Below are positions 27,632 through 36,247 of a stretch of 37,984 nucleotides of DNA, piece after piece (position 1 is the stretch's first letter; each line of letters starts with the position of its first letter). The notes beneath the pieces are model-generated. The model searched no databases. It saw only the letters and a list, made by a program, of their open reading frames with translations, and was not told the origin of the DNA. The position numbers were made by a program, and so were the translations under genes. Source of the DNA: Candidatus Omnitrophota bacterium (GTDB taxonomy: Bacteria; Omnitrophota; Gorgyraeia; 2-02-FULL-51-18); NCBI GenBank assembly GCA_945877765.1, contig CAMDWQ010000013.1, positions 1 to 37,984 of the forward strand. Direction: 5' to 3'.

Positions 27632-29293
27632 ATGAAAAAAAATAGTATTCGAGTGCTTCTCATTGAAGACAATGAGGAGGATGTTCTTATTATTAAAAGC
27701 ATGTTATCAGAAATCAACCCTGAGCTTTATCAGCTGGATTGGGCGGCCACGTTGTGCGAGGGTAAAATTAAGCTCCAGGAACAAGAGCCAGATATCATCC
27801 TGCTGGATGTATCTCTTCCTGATTCCAATGGTTTTGAGGGCGTGGAAGTTTTGCAGTCCCTGAAACCCGCGATTCCTATCATTATTTTGACAGGCTACAG
27901 CGACCGAGCCGGGGCGTCCGTTGCTATTCAAAAAGGAGCCGAGGATTACTTGAACAAAGGGCACATTAGCGTTGCGCTGCTTGAGAGGACCGTCCAATAC
28001 TCCATCGAACGTAAAAAAGTAAAATCTGAATTAGCTCTGGCAAATACCGCGTTGCAAGATCTAGTGGGACGTGATCCGTTGACGGGCGCGTTAAACCGTT
28101 GGGGATTTCAGGAGGTGTTGGGGAAAATTTTTGCACTACGCGAACGCGCAGGGCTTAATTTACAAGCTATTTTACTCGACTTAGATGATCTGAAGATTCT
28201 CAATGAAAAGTATGGGTATGGCATTGGCGACATCGCGCTAAAAGAGGTCAGCAAAGCCATTAAAAACGTTGCTCGGGCCTCTGATTATGTGGCCCGCATT
28301 GGCGGTGATGAATTTATTGTGCTGCTGACAAATACGCGCTCAGAGGAGGCATTTCTTGTAGCGGAAAAACTGAGAGCGGCGGTTTCAGAGAATTTATTTT
28401 TCGCGGACGCGGGTAAACCGGTCAGGGTAACGTGCAGCCTTGGGATTTCGGCGGTTGAAGATGGTTGCGAAATCCTGGAAGGCTTGATCGAGGTGCTGGA
28501 AAGCTCTTTACGCAGGAGTAAGAGCTTGGGCAAAAATCGAATTACAATTCAGGAAGATAGCGGCCTTAGGAATATTCCTTCGGCTTTAGAGGTACAAGGG
28601 GGAGCAAAGCCAGTTCTTAAAACTGAAGATTTTTATGCGGTGTATCAGCCGATCTTTGAATTGATCGGGAAAAAGGAAATTGCCTATGAGATGCTCAGCC
28701 GCATTCATTCGGACAGCTTTAATAATATAGTCGATCTTTTTTTACTGGCCCGCCAGCACAATCTAATCACCTGGGTAGATTTTCAATGTTTTAAAACATG
28801 TCTGCGAACGGCCACCAAACTGCCATCGGATTCAATCATCCATATCAATTTACTTCCCTCAACACTTCTAGCACTCCACGCTGACCGTCTAAAGGAGGAA
28901 GCGGAGAAATTTTTCAAAAACCATAAGCTATGCATCGAATTAAGTGAGCAGCAGATTGTCAGCGAACCATCCCATCTTCTTTCTGAAGTAAATCAATTTA
29001 AAAAAAGTGGGATTCAAATCGCGATTGACGACGTGGGTTTTGGATACAGCTCCTTGGAAAGTCTTGTCATTTTAGAGCCTCACGTCGTGAAGATCGACAT
29101 CAAATGTATTAAGGGAATTGCCACCGATATCACCAAGCAGTCTCAATTTAGACGGCTTGTTAGAGTCATTGAAACGTGTGAGGCGCAGTACATGGTGGAG
29201 GGAATTGAAAACGAGGAAGATTATAATTTTCTCATTCAAGCTGGTGCCCGGTACGGCCAAGGGTATCTTTTGGCAAGGCCGCGCCCCGTATGA
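27632..29293 (+). CDS. REC-GGDEF-EAL cyclic-di-GMP turnover protein
   Basis: A 553-residue protein: receiver 1-125 (Asp59), diguanylate cyclase with intact GGDEF at 224-228 and a canonical product-inhibition site RASD at 215-218 five residues before it, then an EAL phosphodiesterase domain (about 330-553). The EAL motif reads E-M-L-S-R (E353), so the E-x-L-x-R pattern is kept; N in INLLPS, E in ELSEQ, DD in IDDVGFGYSS, K in VKIDIK and E in VEGIEN are also present. Both activities are therefore possible, with phosphorylation perhaps choosing between them. It is the only clear enzymatic output in this signalling run. Its end overlaps the next gene by four bases. Confidence 0.93.
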   Translation: MKKNSIRVLLIEDNEEDVLIIKSMLSEINPELYQLDWAATLCEGKIKLQEQEPDIILLDVSLPDSNGFEGVEVLQSLKPAIPIIILTGYSDRAGASVAIQKGAEDYLNKGHISVALLERTVQYSIERKKVKSELALANTALQDLVGRDPLTGALNRWGFQEVLGKIFALRERAGLNLQAILLDLDDLKILNEKYGYGIGDIALKEVSKAIKNVARASDYVARIGGDEFIVLLTNTRSEEAFLVAEKLRAAVSENLFFADAGKPVRVTCSLGISAVEDGCEILEGLIEVLESSLRRSKSLGKNRITIQEDSGLRNIPSALEVQGGAKPVLKTEDFYAVYQPIFELIGKKEIAYEMLSRIHSDSFNNIVDLFLLARQHNLITWVDFQCFKTCLRTATKLPSDSIIHINLLPSTLLALHADRLKEEAEKFFKNHKLCIELSEQQIVSEPSHLLSEVNQFKKSGIQIAIDDVGFGYSSLESLVILEPHVVKIDIKCIKGIATDITKQSQFRRLVRVIETCEAQYMVEGIENEEDYNFLIQAGARYGQGYLLARPRPV

Positions 29294-30429
29294 AGCAGGG
29301 CCAAAAAATCCTTGTGCTCATTATCGAAGACAACGAGAATGACATGTTGATTGTCCGTGATTCTTTAGAAAAAAGGGGCGGTTATGATTTAAAGTGGAAG
29401 GCTGATTTTCTAAGTTCTCTCGCCTATCTTCGGCAGGAAATTCCCGATGTGATTTTACTGGATTTGGGATTGCCAGACAGCGTGGGGATTGAAAGTATTC
29501 AAAAGATCAATACGCTATGTCCCCAAGTCCCCATTGTGGTGCTAACAGGCCTCGATAATGAGAGCGAAGGTTTAAGCGCAATCAATTGTGGAGCGCAGGA
29601 CTATCTCCAGAAGCAAACCGTCATTGGAGACCTGCTGGAACGCTCACTTCGCTACGCGATTGAGCGCAAACGAGTTGAAGAAAAACTTAAAGAGGCATTG
29701 AAAATTAAATCTGATTTTATCTCCATGATTTCCCATGAGCTTCGTACCCCCTTAACGGTCATCAAAGAGAGTGTAGCGATTGTTCATGACGGCGTGGCGG
29801 GACCTCTCAATCAGGAACAACATGAATTTTTAACCAACGCCAAAAGGGATATTGAGCGTTTGTCACGGCTAATCAATAGCGTGCTTGATTTTCAAAAACT
29901 GGAAAATAATCAGATGGCCTTGCGGGCGCAGGAGACGGATATCAATGAACTGGTAACCGAAGTGAAGAACGGCTTCACATTGATGGCAAAAAACAAGGGC
30001 TTGCAATTGTCGATGAATTTGGAAAATAATCTTCCGCGTATTTTTTGTGACCGGGATCAAATTGTGCAAGTTTTAACCAATTTTATGAGCAACGCATTTC
30101 GTGTCACTCAAAAGGGAAGAGTGACGCTCGAGACAAAAAAAATTGATAATAGCATACGTGTTTCTGTGCAGGATCAGGGCCTTGGCATCAAAGAAGCAGA
30201 TTTTCCAAAACTATTTCAGGTCTTTAGCCAGTTGGACATGGAGAACCAAAGACAGCCGGGTACGACGGGGTTGGGGTTGGCCATTTGCAAGGAAATCCTA
30301 GAGGCACACCAAGGAAAAATTGGTTTGGAATCAGTTTACGGCAAGGGAGCAACATTTTATTTTCTCTTACCTATCAAGGAACAGCGGCAGTCGGCACCAA
30401 CGATTAAAAATGGAGCACAGGCAAAATGA
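29290..30429 (+). CDS. Receiver-histidine kinase (REC-HK), soluble
   Basis: A 379-residue protein with an N-terminal receiver (about 5-125, DNEND acidic cluster, phosphoacceptor Asp58 in VILLDLGLPDS) joined by a coiled coil (ERKRVEEKLKEALKIK) to a kinase core: ISHELRTPLTV with His149, NFMSNAFRVTQKG, DQGLGIKEADF and GTTGLGLAICKEI. No membrane helix. The receiver-first order suggests a kinase controlled by phosphorylation from another kinase. It overlaps its neighbours by ATGA at both ends (29290-29293 and 30426-30429), so all three genes are translationally coupled. Its receiver resembles that of the upstream REC-GGDEF-EAL protein. Confidence 0.92.
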   Translation: MKQGQKILVLIIEDNENDMLIVRDSLEKRGGYDLKWKADFLSSLAYLRQEIPDVILLDLGLPDSVGIESIQKINTLCPQVPIVVLTGLDNESEGLSAINCGAQDYLQKQTVIGDLLERSLRYAIERKRVEEKLKEALKIKSDFISMISHELRTPLTVIKESVAIVHDGVAGPLNQEQHEFLTNAKRDIERLSRLINSVLDFQKLENNQMALRAQETDINELVTEVKNGFTLMAKNKGLQLSMNLENNLPRIFCDRDQIVQVLTNFMSNAFRVTQKGRVTLETKKIDNSIRVSVQDQGLGIKEADFPKLFQVFSQLDMENQRQPGTTGLGLAICKEILEAHQGKIGLESVYGKGATFYFLLPIKEQRQSAPTIKNGAQAK

Positions 30430-30806
30430 AGAACTCAATGGACAGCCAAAAAATGAAAACAATTCTATTGATAGAGGACAACAAAGAAATCACTGATGTC
30501 TTGCAAAAGCGTCTGCAGGTAAAGGGTTACCAGGTGCGCTGTGTAGCCAGCGGCCTTGATGTGGTAGAAATGCTAATGAAGGAGCCAGCGCCAAGTGCCA
30601 TTATTCTCGACCTAATGATTCCTGGGCGCTCCGGAATGGAGCTTATTGATGTCATTAAAGTGAAGTGGGCGACCTCCAAACTGTTTATTTTTTCTGCGCA
30701 TCAGAATTATGAGCACTCCATCCCTACTGGGCTGACCGAAGGTTTTTTCCTCAAAAGCGAGGGCTCCGACCGCTTGATTCAGGCATTGGAAATATCATTG
30801 TCCTAG
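30426..30806 (+). CDS. Single-domain response regulator
   Basis: A 126-residue CheY-like receiver: LLIEDNKEITD at the N-terminus, phosphoacceptor Asp62 in IILDLMIPGRSG, Ser in FIFSAH and Lys in FFLKSEG. No output domain follows, so it acts as a phosphate carrier or through protein contacts. It is the last gene of the run that starts at hppA and overlaps the REC-kinase by four bases. The start may be the first or a later Met (residues 1, 5 or 10); I take the first because of the ATGA overlap. Confidence 0.9.
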   Translation: MKNSMDSQKMKTILLIEDNKEITDVLQKRLQVKGYQVRCVASGLDVVEMLMKEPAPSAIILDLMIPGRSGMELIDVIKVKWATSKLFIFSAHQNYEHSIPTGLTEGFFLKSEGSDRLIQALEISLS

Positions 30807-30826
30807 AAGCCGCGTCGAGAAATGTG

Positions 30827-30835
30827 TGGTAGAAT
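30827..30835 (+). promoter_or_regulatory. Extended -10 promoter of serS
   Basis: TGG followed by TAGAAT (30830-30835). No convincing -35. Predicted start near 30842, giving a leader of about 70 nt with no T-box signature that I can see. Confidence 0.45.
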
Positions 30836-30912
30836 ATCGCTTGAACCTGAGCAATAGACGCTCGGATGACACAAAAATAGCAGCTTAACTACGGAATAAG
30901 TCCACATACCCA

Positions 30913-32187
30913 ATGCTTGATCTAGCCTATATACGCGAGAATAAGGACCTGGTTCGTGAACACCTGAAGATCCGTGCCCCTAAACTTGATTTTGATGCCT
31001 TTTTGCTCCTTGATGAAGACCGCCGCGTTGGTATTCAATCCCTGGATGCCCTCCGGGCTGAGAAGAATAGGGCTAATGACCTCATTAGTCAGTTATTAAA
31101 GGATAAGAAAGACCCCAAAGAGACAATTGCTTCAATGAAGGTAATTTCCCAAAAAATTGATGAATTAGAGATAAAAGTGGGAGAAGTTGATAAAAAAGTT
31201 GTCGATTTATTGATGATTATCCCAAATATTCCTCATATATCTGTTAAAATAGGGGCAGATAGCAGCGAAAATACAGTGGTTTTGAGCTGGGGAGAGCCTA
31301 AAAATTTTGAATTCAAGCCTAAGGAGCATAGCGAGCTTGGCCAGGAGCTGGGGCTTTTCGATGCGGCTCGTGCATCCAAGATTTCAGGGAGTGGTTTTGT
31401 TGTGTTCACGGGGGCGGGTGCCCGGCTTCAGCGATCGCTTTTAAATTTTATGTTGGATTACCACACCAGCCAACATGGATACAAAGAATGTTGGCCGCCG
31501 GCCTTGGTCAACCGTGCGACGATGACAGGGACGGGGCAGCTGCCAAAATTTGAAGAGGATATGTACAAGCTAAAGGAGGATGAGCTCTATTTGATCCCGA
31601 CAGCGGAGGTGCCGGTAACTAATTTACACCGGGATGAGACGCTTAAGGAAGAGGAGTTGCCGCTTAAGTATACCGCCTATACGCCTTGTTTTCGGCGCGA
31701 GGCAGGTTCATATGGCAAGGATACCAAAGGCCTGGTGCGAGTTCATCAATTCGATAAAGTAGAGCTTGTTAAATTTTCAAAGCCTGAAAACTCGTATGAA
31801 GAGCACGAGAAAATGCTTAAAGATGCTGAGAGAATTTTACAGCTTCTAAATTTACCTTACCGTGTTCTCCAGCTTTGCAGCGGGGACATGGGATTCTCCG
31901 CCGCTAAATGTTATGACATTGAAGTATGGGCGTCAGGCCTCGGGCGATGGCTGGAGGTTTCCTCGGTCAGTAATTTTGAATCGTTTCAGGCGCGCCGCGC
32001 GAATATTCGTTTCAAACGCAAAGAGACAGGCAAGAGCGAGTTGGTACACACGCTCAATGGATCAGGGCTTGCGCTTCCGCGGGTCATGGTTGCGATTCTT
32101 GAAAATTATCAGAATGCTGACGGCTCTGTGTCGATCCCCGAGGTTTTGCGGCCGTACATGGGCGGCTTACAGATTTTGAAGAAATAA
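30913..32187 (+). CDS. serS: Serine--tRNA ligase
   Basis: A 424-residue class II synthetase of standard length that charges tRNA-Ser. The N-terminal coiled-coil arm (about 25-105), which grips the long variable arm of tRNA-Ser, is present. Motif 2 is [21 protein letters not shown], and motif 3 is in [20 protein letters not shown] near the C-terminus, with the usual ending VLRPYMGG. There is no strong Shine-Dalgarno sequence before ATG 30913. Tryptophans and Cys residues of the active site region (e.g. [21 protein letters not shown]) are typical. A tRNA-Ser(UGA) gene follows 91 bases downstream. Confidence 0.98.
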   Translation: MLDLAYIRENKDLVREHLKIRAPKLDFDAFLLLDEDRRVGIQSLDALRAEKNRANDLISQLLKDKKDPKETIASMKVISQKIDELEIKVGEVDKKVVDLLMIIPNIPHISVKIGADSSENTVVLSWGEPKNFEFKPKEHSELGQELGLFDAARASKISGSGFVVFTGAGARLQRSLLNFMLDYHTSQHGYKECWPPALVNRATMTGTGQLPKFEEDMYKLKEDELYLIPTAEVPVTNLHRDETLKEEELPLKYTAYTPCFRREAGSYGKDTKGLVRVHQFDKVELVKFSKPENSYEEHEKMLKDAERILQLLNLPYRVLQLCSGDMGFSAAKCYDIEVWASGLGRWLEVSSVSNFESFQARRANIRFKRKETGKSELVHTLNGSGLALPRVMVAILENYQNADGSVSIPEVLRPYMGGLQILKK

Positions 32188-32200
32188 ACTAGCTCTTACT

Positions 32201-32270
32201 GTCATTCCCGAATTTTTTTATCGGGAATCATACATAGGTTTGATCCCCGATTAAAACTTTCGGGGATGAC
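32201..32270. repeat. Double-hairpin palindromic repeat, terminator-like
   Basis: Two 8-bp hairpins, ATTCCCGA/TCGGGAAT (32204-32228) and ATCCCCGA/TCGGGGAT (32243-32267), whose outer ends also pair (32201-32211 with 32260-32270, 10 of 11). The second is followed by GACGTTTTTT, so it could end serS transcription. The GTCATTCCCG form resembles dispersed palindromic elements seen in many bacterial genomes. Confidence 0.7.
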
Positions 32271-32278
32271 GTTTTTTA

Positions 32279-32363
32279 GGAGAGGTGGCAGAGTGGTCTA
32301 TTGCGGCAGTCTTGAAAACTGCTGTACCGCAAGGTACCGTGGGTTCGAATCCTACCCTCTCCG
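32279..32363 (+). tRNA. tRNA-Ser(UGA)
   Basis: Acceptor GGAGAGG pairs with CCTCTCC (32356-32362), discriminator G. Anticodon loop CTTGAAA gives anticodon TGA. The long variable arm TGTACCGCAAGGTACCG marks a class II tRNA, and the T-loop TTCGAAT is present. Twelve bases of its 3' end are shared with the stop region of the convergent gene on the other strand. Confidence 0.97.
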
Positions 32364-33743
32364 TAAAAGTTTTACCCACAATTCATTCAATAAAAATCCT
32401 GCCATTAATAAGTAGCAGGTTTCGAACGGATAACGGTAACGTTCGCCGTCCCCGCAGCAAATCAAAATTCCAATAAATAAGCTGTAAGCCAGATGATAGA
32501 GCAGGATAAGAATCAATTTCTGAGAAGGATCTTGCAGTGTTTGCTTGATCCGCGAAAGAAAAAAAATGGCTCCCAGAGGGAAACATAGAAGAAAGACCCA
32601 GCCCTGAATTTTCATCCACAAACTCACTAGAGTTTCCCCTTTTCCCTCTAGAGAAAAAAATTTCCCCACTTGATACTTGGTCACCTCCCAATAGTAACTT
32701 GGATATTTTTTCACCAGCCAAAGACTATCCTTGATTAATAGTTTATTTGCCTCTAAGGAGGAGTAATGATTGTAATTAATCACTCTTTGAGGGCTCCACG
32801 TCCGGACCCCGGGGGGAGCATAATCTTTAACGGGTTGTGTAAGAGACTGAATATTCTTAAACTTTTCGGGAATAGGAAATTGTTTGTACGGCAAAATCCG
32901 GCAGTCGCGCCCATTCTCCACAAAAACCGTTGAAACCTCACCCTTACTTAAATGAGCCTCTTTTATATCTTGCGGAACGTTGATTCGATCGGCTAAAACG
33001 AAACCGGCGCAGGAGCTGGAGCCTAGAAACCCAAACACGAAGAAATTCTTCAGAGGAACCACTAACACCAAAAGGCAGACGGCAGCGGCCGTTATTTTCA
33101 ATTGCATATTTCGTGCTGGCGCTAGAAAAAGAGCGAACAGGATAGCTCCGATTGCCCAAACATAATGAAAAGAGGAGTTCATTAAGGTCAATGCGGCTGA
33201 AAAAATGGAAAAAAATAAAAAATCAATCGTGCGGTTTCGGTCCATAAAACGGCGAAAAAAATACAACGAAAAAGTCAGTGAAAAAAGGCAGGGAGCGGTA
33301 TAAAAAACAAAATGTTCCAATTCTATCCGTGAGGGTTGGAAAATATAAGATAATCCTACAATCAGCGTGATCCACCGCGATAGGTTCAAACGCTCACAAA
33401 GCCAAATCAAGGCCCAAAGTGATAAAAGGCTGAGCCCAAGCGATAAGCTATAAAATAGCGGGTGGATCAGGCCGGGAGAAATTTTATAAACACCGCCCAG
33501 AAAAAAATTGAAAAAAAGGGGAGGTTGGTAATGGTTGTAAATCACGCATTCCCAAAATGCTTTTTTCATCCATTCAAGATCCAGACATTGCATTAGCAGT
33601 TGGGTGTCCCGCGGGTTATGGGGGACGGAAAAGAGCTTGTAATATGGCGGGATAGAAGCGGCCAAAAAAATGGCCGTAAGAACGGCAAAAAGGATCCGAC
33701 TTGAGTTGATGTTTTTATAAACGCTTTTTAGAGAGGGTAGCAT
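32352..33743 (-). CDS. Polytopic membrane protein, probable GT-C type glycosyltransferase
   Basis: A 463-residue protein with about ten to eleven hydrophobic helices. After the first helix comes an acidic loop ([17 protein letters not shown]) and then [17 protein letters not shown], which resembles the conserved loop and HPPL-type motif of ArnT/PMT-like GT-C transferases that use polyprenyl-linked sugars. A soluble segment of about 110 residues (from [17 protein letters not shown] to the WLVKKYP region) lies before the last helices. ATG 33743 is preferred; a TTG directly upstream extends it by one residue, and no ribosome site is evident. The stop codon lies inside tRNA-Ser(UGA) on the other strand. 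Membrane protein certain; family moderately sure. Confidence 0.75.
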   Translation of the reverse strand: MLPSLKSVYKNINSSRILFAVLTAIFLAASIPPYYKLFSVPHNPRDTQLLMQCLDLEWMKKAFWECVIYNHYQPPLFFNFFLGGVYKISPGLIHPLFYSLSLGLSLLSLWALIWLCERLNLSRWITLIVGLSYIFQPSRIELEHFVFYTAPCLFSLTFSLYFFRRFMDRNRTIDFLFFSIFSAALTLMNSSFHYVWAIGAILFALFLAPARNMQLKITAAAVCLLVLVVPLKNFFVFGFLGSSSCAGFVLADRINVPQDIKEAHLSKGEVSTVFVENGRDCRILPYKQFPIPEKFKNIQSLTQPVKDYAPPGVRTWSPQRVINYNHYSSLEANKLLIKDSLWLVKKYPSYYWEVTKYQVGKFFSLEGKGETLVSLWMKIQGWVFLLCFPLGAIFFLSRIKQTLQDPSQKLILILLYHLAYSLFIGILICCGDGERYRYPFETCYLLMAGFLLNELWVKLLRRG

Positions 33744-33814
33744 CAACTTTTAATTTATAACACGACCCCCCTGTCGAAGCAAGATTTTAGATGTGCTCTG
33801 CCCAAAAGCTTCTA

Positions 33815-33823
33815 TGGTAGAAT
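33815..33823 (+). promoter_or_regulatory. Extended -10 promoter of the short-chain dehydrogenase gene
   Basis: TGG followed by TAGAAT (33818-33823). The predicted start near 33830 is about six bases before ATG 33836, and no ribosome site is present, so the transcript could be almost leaderless. Confidence 0.5.
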
Positions 33824-33835
33824 CACGGCTAATCG

Positions 33836-34636
33836 ATGAATTCTCCCAATAAAAGCACTTCAACGGTTTTAGTTACGGGCGCCTCCGGGGGCATTGGTTT
33901 GGAAATTGCCAAACTTTTTGCGGCGGACGGCTATTCACTGGTATTGGTGGCGCGCTCGAAAGACAAATTAGAGGAAGTTGCCCGGGATCTCAAAAGGTGT
34001 TTTGGCGTCGAGGTAAAATTGATTTTCCAAGACTTGTCGGTCGTTGAAAATTGCCGGAAAGTTTATGAGGAGATTACGCGGGATGGGATTCGGGTGGATG
34101 TCTTGGTCAACAATGCGGGCGCAGGCACCTGGGGAGATTTTTGGAAGACAGATTTGGAGATTGAGATGCAGAACATGCGTCTAAACATGCTCTCACTTGT
34201 CTATTTGACCAAACTGTTTCTAAAAGATATGATACAAAACCAGCGTGGAAAGATATTGAATGTCGCCTCAACCGCGGCTTTCCAGCCCGGGCCGCTCATG
34301 GCGGTCTATTATGCCAGCAAAGCTTTTGTACTTTCTTTTTCAGAAGCGTTGAGCAACGAAACACGCGCAACGGGAGTGACGGTGACCGCCCTATGCCCCG
34401 GGCCAACCGATACTAATTTTCGTGCCGCGGCGGGCATGCAGAAGTCGATGCTTTTTAGCAAGCATCTTAATTTACCGGCATCCGAAGTGGCTCGCGCTGG
34501 TTATGAGGGAATGAAGCGAGGGAAGGCGATTGTGGTGCCGGGTTTTAAAAACCGCCTGGTGATTCAATTGCTTCGTATTGCACCGCGAGGTTTTGTTAGA
34601 AACGCTGTTCGTAAGATGCAGGAAGCAAGAAGATAG
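33836..34636 (+). CDS. Short-chain dehydrogenase/reductase (classical SDR)
   Basis: A 266-residue NAD(P)-dependent oxidoreductase. The cofactor motif TGASGGIG is at 14-21 with Arg40 after the second strand (VLVARSKDKLEEVA), which favours NADP. NNAG is at 92-95, catalytic Ser145 in NVASTAAF, and Y158-x-x-x-K162 in MAVYYASKAF. The pattern VTALCPGPTDTNF and the C-terminal part resemble the DltE/YqjQ-like SDRs of unknown substrate. The nearly leaderless start is noted under the promoter. Its stop is six bases before tRNA-Ser(GCU), which is probably co-transcribed. The last 165 bp are also open on the other strand, as an extension of the recombinase frame. Confidence 0.93.
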   Translation: MNSPNKSTSTVLVTGASGGIGLEIAKLFAADGYSLVLVARSKDKLEEVARDLKRCFGVEVKLIFQDLSVVENCRKVYEEITRDGIRVDVLVNNAGAGTWGDFWKTDLEIEMQNMRLNMLSLVYLTKLFLKDMIQNQRGKILNVASTAAFQPGPLMAVYYASKAFVLSFSEALSNETRATGVTVTALCPGPTDTNFRAAAGMQKSMLFSKHLNLPASEVARAGYEGMKRGKAIVVPGFKNRLVIQLLRIAPRGFVRNAVRKMQEARR

Positions 34637-36112
34637 ATTTTTGGAGAGATGCCGGAGCGGCCGAACGGAGTCGCCTGCTAAGCGATTGACCTGGTAAAAC
34701 GGGTCCCTGGGTTCGAATCCCAGTCTCTCCGAAGTGTTGCTGTTCGAACTCGTCAATGCAGACGGGGGCGCGGGGGTTCGGTGCACCCCGCGTATTCTCG
34801 CCGCCGCGTGCCTCAAGCCCAATCCGGACAAATTTAAAATCTCGTCGTTTGTTGTATCTTTAATAGATATAACCACTTCCAATGAATCCTTAGAGAATCT
34901 TATTTTTTGAATTGTCTTTTCAAAGGTAATGCACTTCTCCATCTGAGTGGAGTTTTCCATCTTGTTTTTGAAGTTTATCAGTACCTGCTGGACTCTTGTA
35001 ATGAGTTTTTCGAAGGACTCCTCCTTGAGTTCGAATCCCACACGACGGGGAGTCTTATACGCTAGTCTGAAGGCAAGATTTTCAATATATTGTTTGTCAT
35101 CGGCGATCCGTGAAAGATTCTCAATTAAAAATGATTCCAGCTTTTCAGCATTTACTTCTTTAACGGAGCAAGCGCCTTTTCCTTCTTTAACGACCTTCAC
35201 ACATTTGTAATAGTAATATCTTCTCTTTATCTTGTTGGTAAAAGAATTGGTCATGGAGGAATTACAATCCGAGCATTGAATAAGGCCACTTAACATGAAT
35301 TCCTTGTAAAGACTCTTTTTACGGACTTTTTTTGTCATGAGTAACTGAGCTTCATCATATAATTCTTTTGAAATAATCGGATCATGCATCCCATCATAAA
35401 TATTATTGTTCCAGCGGACCTTCCCCGTGTAGACAGGATTTCTTAACATCCAGAATACCGAATTGATTGAATAGAGATTTCCATCATCAGAATAAGAGAT
35501 TTTGTTTTGTTTGACCAAATCCATGACGGATTTTAGAGAACCCGTCTCGACGTATTTTTCAAACATCATTCGGACTAAAAGAGCTTTCTTTTTATTCACC
35601 GCAAGTTTTTTATCTTCGTTTTTATACCCAAAGGGCGCCAGTCCCACACACCATCTTCCCCTGATGGCCATTTGCTCGAATTTATCTTTTATCCTCTCGG
35701 AAGTCATCTCTCTTTCGAATTGAGCAAAAGTTAGCATGATATTGCGAAGAAGTCTCCCAGCAGGGGAGGAGGTATCAAATTTCTCCGTCACCGATACGTA
35801 GGCAACATTGTATTTTTCGAAGAATTCGATCACCGAGTAAAAGTCTTTTAGTGACCGAGTAAATCGGTCTATCTTGTAAGTTAGTACAACATCGATTTTC
35901 TTTTGGATAATATCCTTAAATAATTCCTGCAATGCCGGCCTTTCCAAATCTTTGCCACTAAACGCTGGATCGGAGTACTCTTTGGTGAATTCCAAATCTT
36001 CCTGGCTCTTAATATAAGACATGATTCTGTCTTTTTGGGCATCGCATGAACTGTACTCGGCTTCGTTCTGCATGGATGTTGATACGCGAGAATAGATGCC
36101 ACACTTTTTCAT
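34472..36112 (-). CDS. Serine recombinase (resolvase/invertase domain plus recombinase and zinc-ribbon domains)
   Basis: Starts at ATG 36112 with GAAAGGAA upstream. Nucleophile Ser11 is in YSRVST; resolvase domain about 1-150 with Arg-rich YKIDRFTRS and FAQFEREMTSERIKDK; then the Recombinase domain (APFGYKNEDKKLAVN, MLRNPVYTGKVRW) and a zinc ribbon (C-S-D-C, later YYYKC and GAC). The family-like protein ends around residue 420 (near 34854). The frame then continues through the left inverted repeat, antisense through tRNA-Ser(GCU) and antisense into the dehydrogenase, giving 546 residues; the last 125 are probably not selected. It acts on att or inverted sites; the matching repeats on both sides are the obvious candidates. 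It shares an upstream element with the ORF6N gene. Confidence 0.88.
   Translation of the reverse strand: MKKCGIYSRVSTSMQNEAEYSSCDAQKDRIMSYIKSQEDLEFTKEYSDPAFSGKDLERPALQELFKDIIQKKIDVVLTYKIDRFTRSLKDFYSVIEFFEKYNVAYVSVTEKFDTSSPAGRLLRNIMLTFAQFEREMTSERIKDKFEQMAIRGRWCVGLAPFGYKNEDKKLAVNKKKALLVRMMFEKYVETGSLKSVMDLVKQNKISYSDDGNLYSINSVFWMLRNPVYTGKVRWNNNIYDGMHDPIISKELYDEAQLLMTKKVRKKSLYKEFMLSGLIQCSDCNSSMTNSFTNKIKRRYYYYKCVKVVKEGKGACSVKEVNAEKLESFLIENLSRIADDKQYIENLAFRLAYKTPRRVGFELKEESFEKLITRVQQVLINFKNKMENSTQMEKCITFEKTIQKIRFSKDSLEVVISIKDTTNDEILNLSGLGLRHAAARIRGVHRTPAPPSALTSSNSNTSERLGFEPRDPFYQVNRLAGDSVRPLRHLSKNLSSCFLHLTNSVSNKTSRCNTKQLNHQAVFKTRHHNRLPSLHSLITSASHFGCR
34643..34731 (+). tRNA. tRNA-Ser(GCU)
   Basis: Acceptor GGAGAGA pairs with TCTCTCC (34724-34730), discriminator G at 34731. 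Anticodon loop CTGCTAA gives anticodon GCT. A long variable arm (CCTGGTAAAACGGG) and TTCGAAT T-loop are present. The last seven bases are also the first bases of the left 129-bp inverted repeat, so this tRNA end is a likely integration target. Confidence 0.97.
34725..34853. repeat. Left inverted repeat (129 bp, perfect match to 37016-37144)
   Basis: Reverse-complement identity to 37016-37144 over 129 bases without a mismatch, by direct reading. It starts in the tRNA-Ser(GCU) acceptor stem and runs into the 3' coding end of the recombinase gene. It contains the 18-base GC-rich motif CCCCGCGTATTCTCGCCG (34786-34803). Confidence 0.95.
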
Positions 36113-36144
36113 TTGTTTTTCCTTTCACCTAAAACGGTTGAATT

Positions 36145-36158
36145 AAATAAGCTGATTG
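36145..36158 (-). promoter_or_regulatory. Shared upstream element of the recombinase gene
   Basis: On the + strand AAATAAGCTGATTG, 33 bases before the recombinase start. A 12-of-14 match, AAATAAGTTGATGG, lies at 36795-36808, 23 bases before the ORF6N start. Read on the coding strand it is an AT-rich CTTATTT(A/T)ATT that could be a shared -10 region or a repressor half-site. Confidence 0.45.
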
Positions 36159-36247
36159 ATTGTCCGGATAACCTTTGTTTGAAAATGCCTCCCCCTTAGT
36201 AACAAAAAGGAATTCACCAATTACCTTTGAATGTCCTGAATTTCTTC

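Noticed and set aside
30842-30912. T-box riboswitch before serS
   Set aside because: The leader is only about 70 bases and I see no T-box bulge sequence or terminator/antiterminator pair.
34472-34853. C-terminal extension of the recombinase as a functional domain
   Set aside because: It is antisense to a tRNA and to the end of a real gene, and matches no domain; kept only as an open frame, with the caveat that inversion would replace it.
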